Source: Candidatus Omnitrophota bacterium (GTDB taxonomy: Bacteria > Omnitrophota > Gorgyraeia > JABMQH01). From it: a DNA stretch of 14,822 nt. Location of the stretch: NCBI GenBank assembly GCA_026387595.1, contig JAPLLL010000053.1:1-14822 (forward strand), read 5' to 3'. Under the pieces are notes generated by a model. That model made no database searches. It saw only the letters and a list, made by a program, of their open reading frames with translations, and was not told the origin of the DNA. Positions 13,339 to 14,822 of the stretch are shown here, piece by piece. Within the stretch, counting starts at the first letter, position 1. Each line of letters opens with the position of its first letter. Made by a program: the position numbers and the translations under genes.

Positions 13339-13860
13339 ATGGCAATACTCGAGATAAAAAGGTTCCCGGATACTATCCTGAAAGAAACCGCGAAAAAAAT
13401 CGCAACCGTTACGGACGAGGACCGGCTGCTGGTCCGCGATATGCTCGAAACGATGTATTTCGCGAACGGTGTAGGCCTTGCGGCCCCGCAGGTGGGCGTA
13501 TCAAGACGGATCATCGTATGCAACCCCACCGGACAAAAGGACGACGAGCTCCCCATAATTAACCCGGAAATAATTTATAAGAAAGGCAAAAGGGTGAAAG
13601 ATTGCGAAGGCTGCCTCAGCGTGCCTACGATAACGGCAGAGGTTTCGAGGTTCAGCAGAATAGGCGTAATCGGCCGTGACCTGGACGGCAAAGAAATATC
13701 ATTTGAGGCCGAAGACCTTTTGGCAAGGATAATCTTACACGAGACCGATCATTTGAACGGGTTATTGTTTATCGACAGGGTCGGCTTTTTTAAAAGAAAA
13801 GCACTTATACGGCAATACGGGAAGAAGATGGGTATAAGCTGTGTCGGGAAATGGTATTAG
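13339..13860 (+). CDS. def: Peptide deformylase
   Basis: A 173-aa metal-dependent enzyme that removes the formyl group from N-terminal methionine of nascent proteins. All three family motifs are present: GVGLAAPQVG (motif 1, from G44), EGCLSVP (motif 2, C92 a metal ligand) and HETDHLNG (motif 3, H134 and H138 as metal ligands with E135 catalytic). GAGGA at 13328-13332, 6 bp before the ATG, is a good ribosome site and overlaps the stop of the priA remainder. The gene lies 3 bp before fmt, and the priA-def-fmt order is a widespread bacterial arrangement. The length and motifs look functional. The C-terminal KWY end is slightly longer than the minimal fold. Confidence 0.96.
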   Translation: MAILEIKRFPDTILKETAKKIATVTDEDRLLVRDMLETMYFANGVGLAAPQVGVSRRIIVCNPTGQKDDELPIINPEIIYKKGKRVKDCEGCLSVPTITAEVSRFSRIGVIGRDLDGKEISFEAEDLLARIILHETDHLNGLLFIDRVGFFKRKALIRQYGKKMGISCVGKWY

Positions 13861-13863
13861 GCC

Positions 13864-14799
13864 ATGAAAATCATATTTTTCGGAACATCAACTTTCGCGA
13901 TCCCCAGCCTTAAGAAGATCGCGGGATCCCGTCATGAAATTCTTTTGGCAGTAACCCAGCCTGACAGGCGAAAGGGCAGGTTCCTGAAGCTGAAACCGCC
14001 TGCGATAAAAGAGATCGCGGACAGCCTGGGTATCCCGGTTTTTCAAGCGGCGGATATTTCTTCGCAAGATTCCGTAGGAAAGCTTAAAAAGCCGGATGCG
14101 GATATATTCGTCGTTGTCGCGTTCGGGCAATTATTGAGCGAAGAAGCCCTGGGTATCCCGAATAAATTTGCCGTGAACCTTCACGCATCACTTCTTCCGA
14201 AATACAGGGGCGCAGCCCCCGTTAACTGTGCCGTGATCAACGGCGAAAAAACAACCGGCGTTACGGTTTTCAGGCTCAATGAAAAAATGGACGCCGGGGA
14301 TATTATTCTTTCAAAAACTGCGGATATCAACGATAAAGAAAACGCGGCTGTTGTTTCCGAAAGGCTGAGCGCAATAGGCGCGGATGCGTTAATAGAGTGT
14401 CTTGACCTGATAGAAGGCGGGAAGGCGGTTTTTAAAAGACAGGACGAGGATATAGCCAGTTTTGCGCCCAAACTTAAAAAGGAAAACGGGTTGCTTGATT
14501 GGAAAGCCGATGCGGCGGAACTAAATAACAGAGTAAGGGGCCTTACGCCATGGCCGTCCGCATTTACAAGACTCGGCCCTAAAATATTAAAGATCCTGCA
14601 GGCGCAGGCCGCGGATTGTAAGGCTGAAGATGCTGAGCCGGGCGAGGTAATTGACGTTAGCAGCCCTGCAGGCATAATCGTAAAGGCTAAAAAAGGATGC
14701 TTGGCAATACAGCGATTGCAGCTTGAAGGCTCAAAGCCGATGGGATCTAAAGAATTCTTAATGGGGCACAAACTTAATGCCGGCGATTTGCTGGGCTGA
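13864..14799 (+). CDS. fmt: Methionyl-tRNA formyltransferase
   Basis: A 311-aa enzyme of standard length that formylates initiator Met-tRNA using 10-formyl-tetrahydrofolate. The N-terminal Rossmann domain begins MKIIFFGTSTFAIPSL and has VTQPDRRKGR near 31-40, the tRNA-contacting loop region. The catalytic triad corresponds to N105, H107 (NLHASLLPKYRGAAP) and D143 (KMDAGDI), equivalent to E. coli N106, H108 and D144. The C-terminal OB-like domain is complete: RGLTPWPSAFTR, a GEVIDVSSPAGIIVKAKKG beta region, and a final GHKLNAGDLLG. It follows def after 3 bp and is probably co-translated. The 23 bases after its stop to the window edge show nothing recognisable. Confidence 0.97.
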   Translation: MKIIFFGTSTFAIPSLKKIAGSRHEILLAVTQPDRRKGRFLKLKPPAIKEIADSLGIPVFQAADISSQDSVGKLKKPDADIFVVVAFGQLLSEEALGIPNKFAVNLHASLLPKYRGAAPVNCAVINGEKTTGVTVFRLNEKMDAGDIILSKTADINDKENAAVVSERLSAIGADALIECLDLIEGGKAVFKRQDEDIASFAPKLKKENGLLDWKADAAELNNRVRGLTPWPSAFTRLGPKILKILQAQAADCKAEDAEPGEVIDVSSPAGIIVKAKKGCLAIQRLQLEGSKPMGSKEFLMGHKLNAGDLLG

Positions 14800-14822
14800 T
14801 ATTTATTCTCCTTCGCAAAAGC

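Noticed and set aside
13922..13931. CGGGATCCCG palindrome in fmt, sharing GCGGGATCCCGT with the insert at 10341-10352
   Set aside because: The encoded residues AGSRHE fit a normal Met-tRNA formyltransferase alignment with no added length, so there is no sign of an insert; the 12-bp match is likely chance.

Overview
The window reads as a diderm (LPS-type outer membrane) bacterium of moderate GC. The mix of gene families and the tight one-strand packing recall Candidatus Omnitrophota metagenome assemblies. That placement is inference from gene content only; no rRNA or other phylogenetic marker is present. Every supported gene is on the + strand, gaps are mostly below 60 bp, and several neighbours overlap by a few bases. 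No tRNA, rRNA, CRISPR array, prophage or transposase gene is visible, and no gene-free stretch exceeds 300 bp.

Layout. (1) Positions 2-2229: the 3' end of a probable SAM methyltransferase, a secreted DUF3108-type protein, and an O-antigen ligase/polymerase family membrane protein. (2) 2230-2333: a roughly 100-bp gap holding what look like two gene remnants, the first codons of a family-9 glycosyltransferase and the last codons of a second DUF3108 gene. (3) 2330-8856: a surface-glycan block with a radical SAM protein, an intact GT9 heptosyltransferase-like gene, a second GT9 gene broken by an internal deletion, an unknown 115-aa protein, a CgeB-like glycosyltransferase, an RmlD-like reductase, a WaaE-like GT2 and a DPM1-like GT2. 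(4) 8857-9502: a GmhB-like heptose-bisphosphate phosphatase gene with a hairpin repeat at each end. (5) 9555-10754: an MGDG-synthase/UgtP-like glycosyltransferase carrying a palindromic in-frame insert. (6) 10729-14799: housekeeping genes for family-4 uracil-DNA glycosylase, PriA, peptide deformylase and Met-tRNA formyltransferase. priA is frameshifted near its 3' end by an apparent deletion.

How it fits together. GmhB, the GT9 enzymes, the WaaE-like GT2 and the O-antigen ligase suggest assembly of a heptose-containing LPS core and its decoration with a polymer. RmlD-like, DPM1-like and CgeB-like proteins would supply or transfer other sugars. The radical SAM protein may modify a sugar or lipid intermediate, but its substrate cannot be read from sequence. 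The def-fmt pair handles N-formylation and deformylation of initiator methionine.

The most unusual feature is genome plasticity at small scale. At least three kinds of short palindromic element occur. Two lie inside genes that stay open through them, and one overlaps a gene's 3' end. Two genes (the second GT9 and priA) have lost short internal segments out of frame, and one gap preserves a fusion of two gene remnants. I found no convincing new multi-gene defence or mobile system. The best candidates for follow-up are the protein-coding palindromic repeats, the GT9/DUF3108 remnant and the two deletion-frameshifts.
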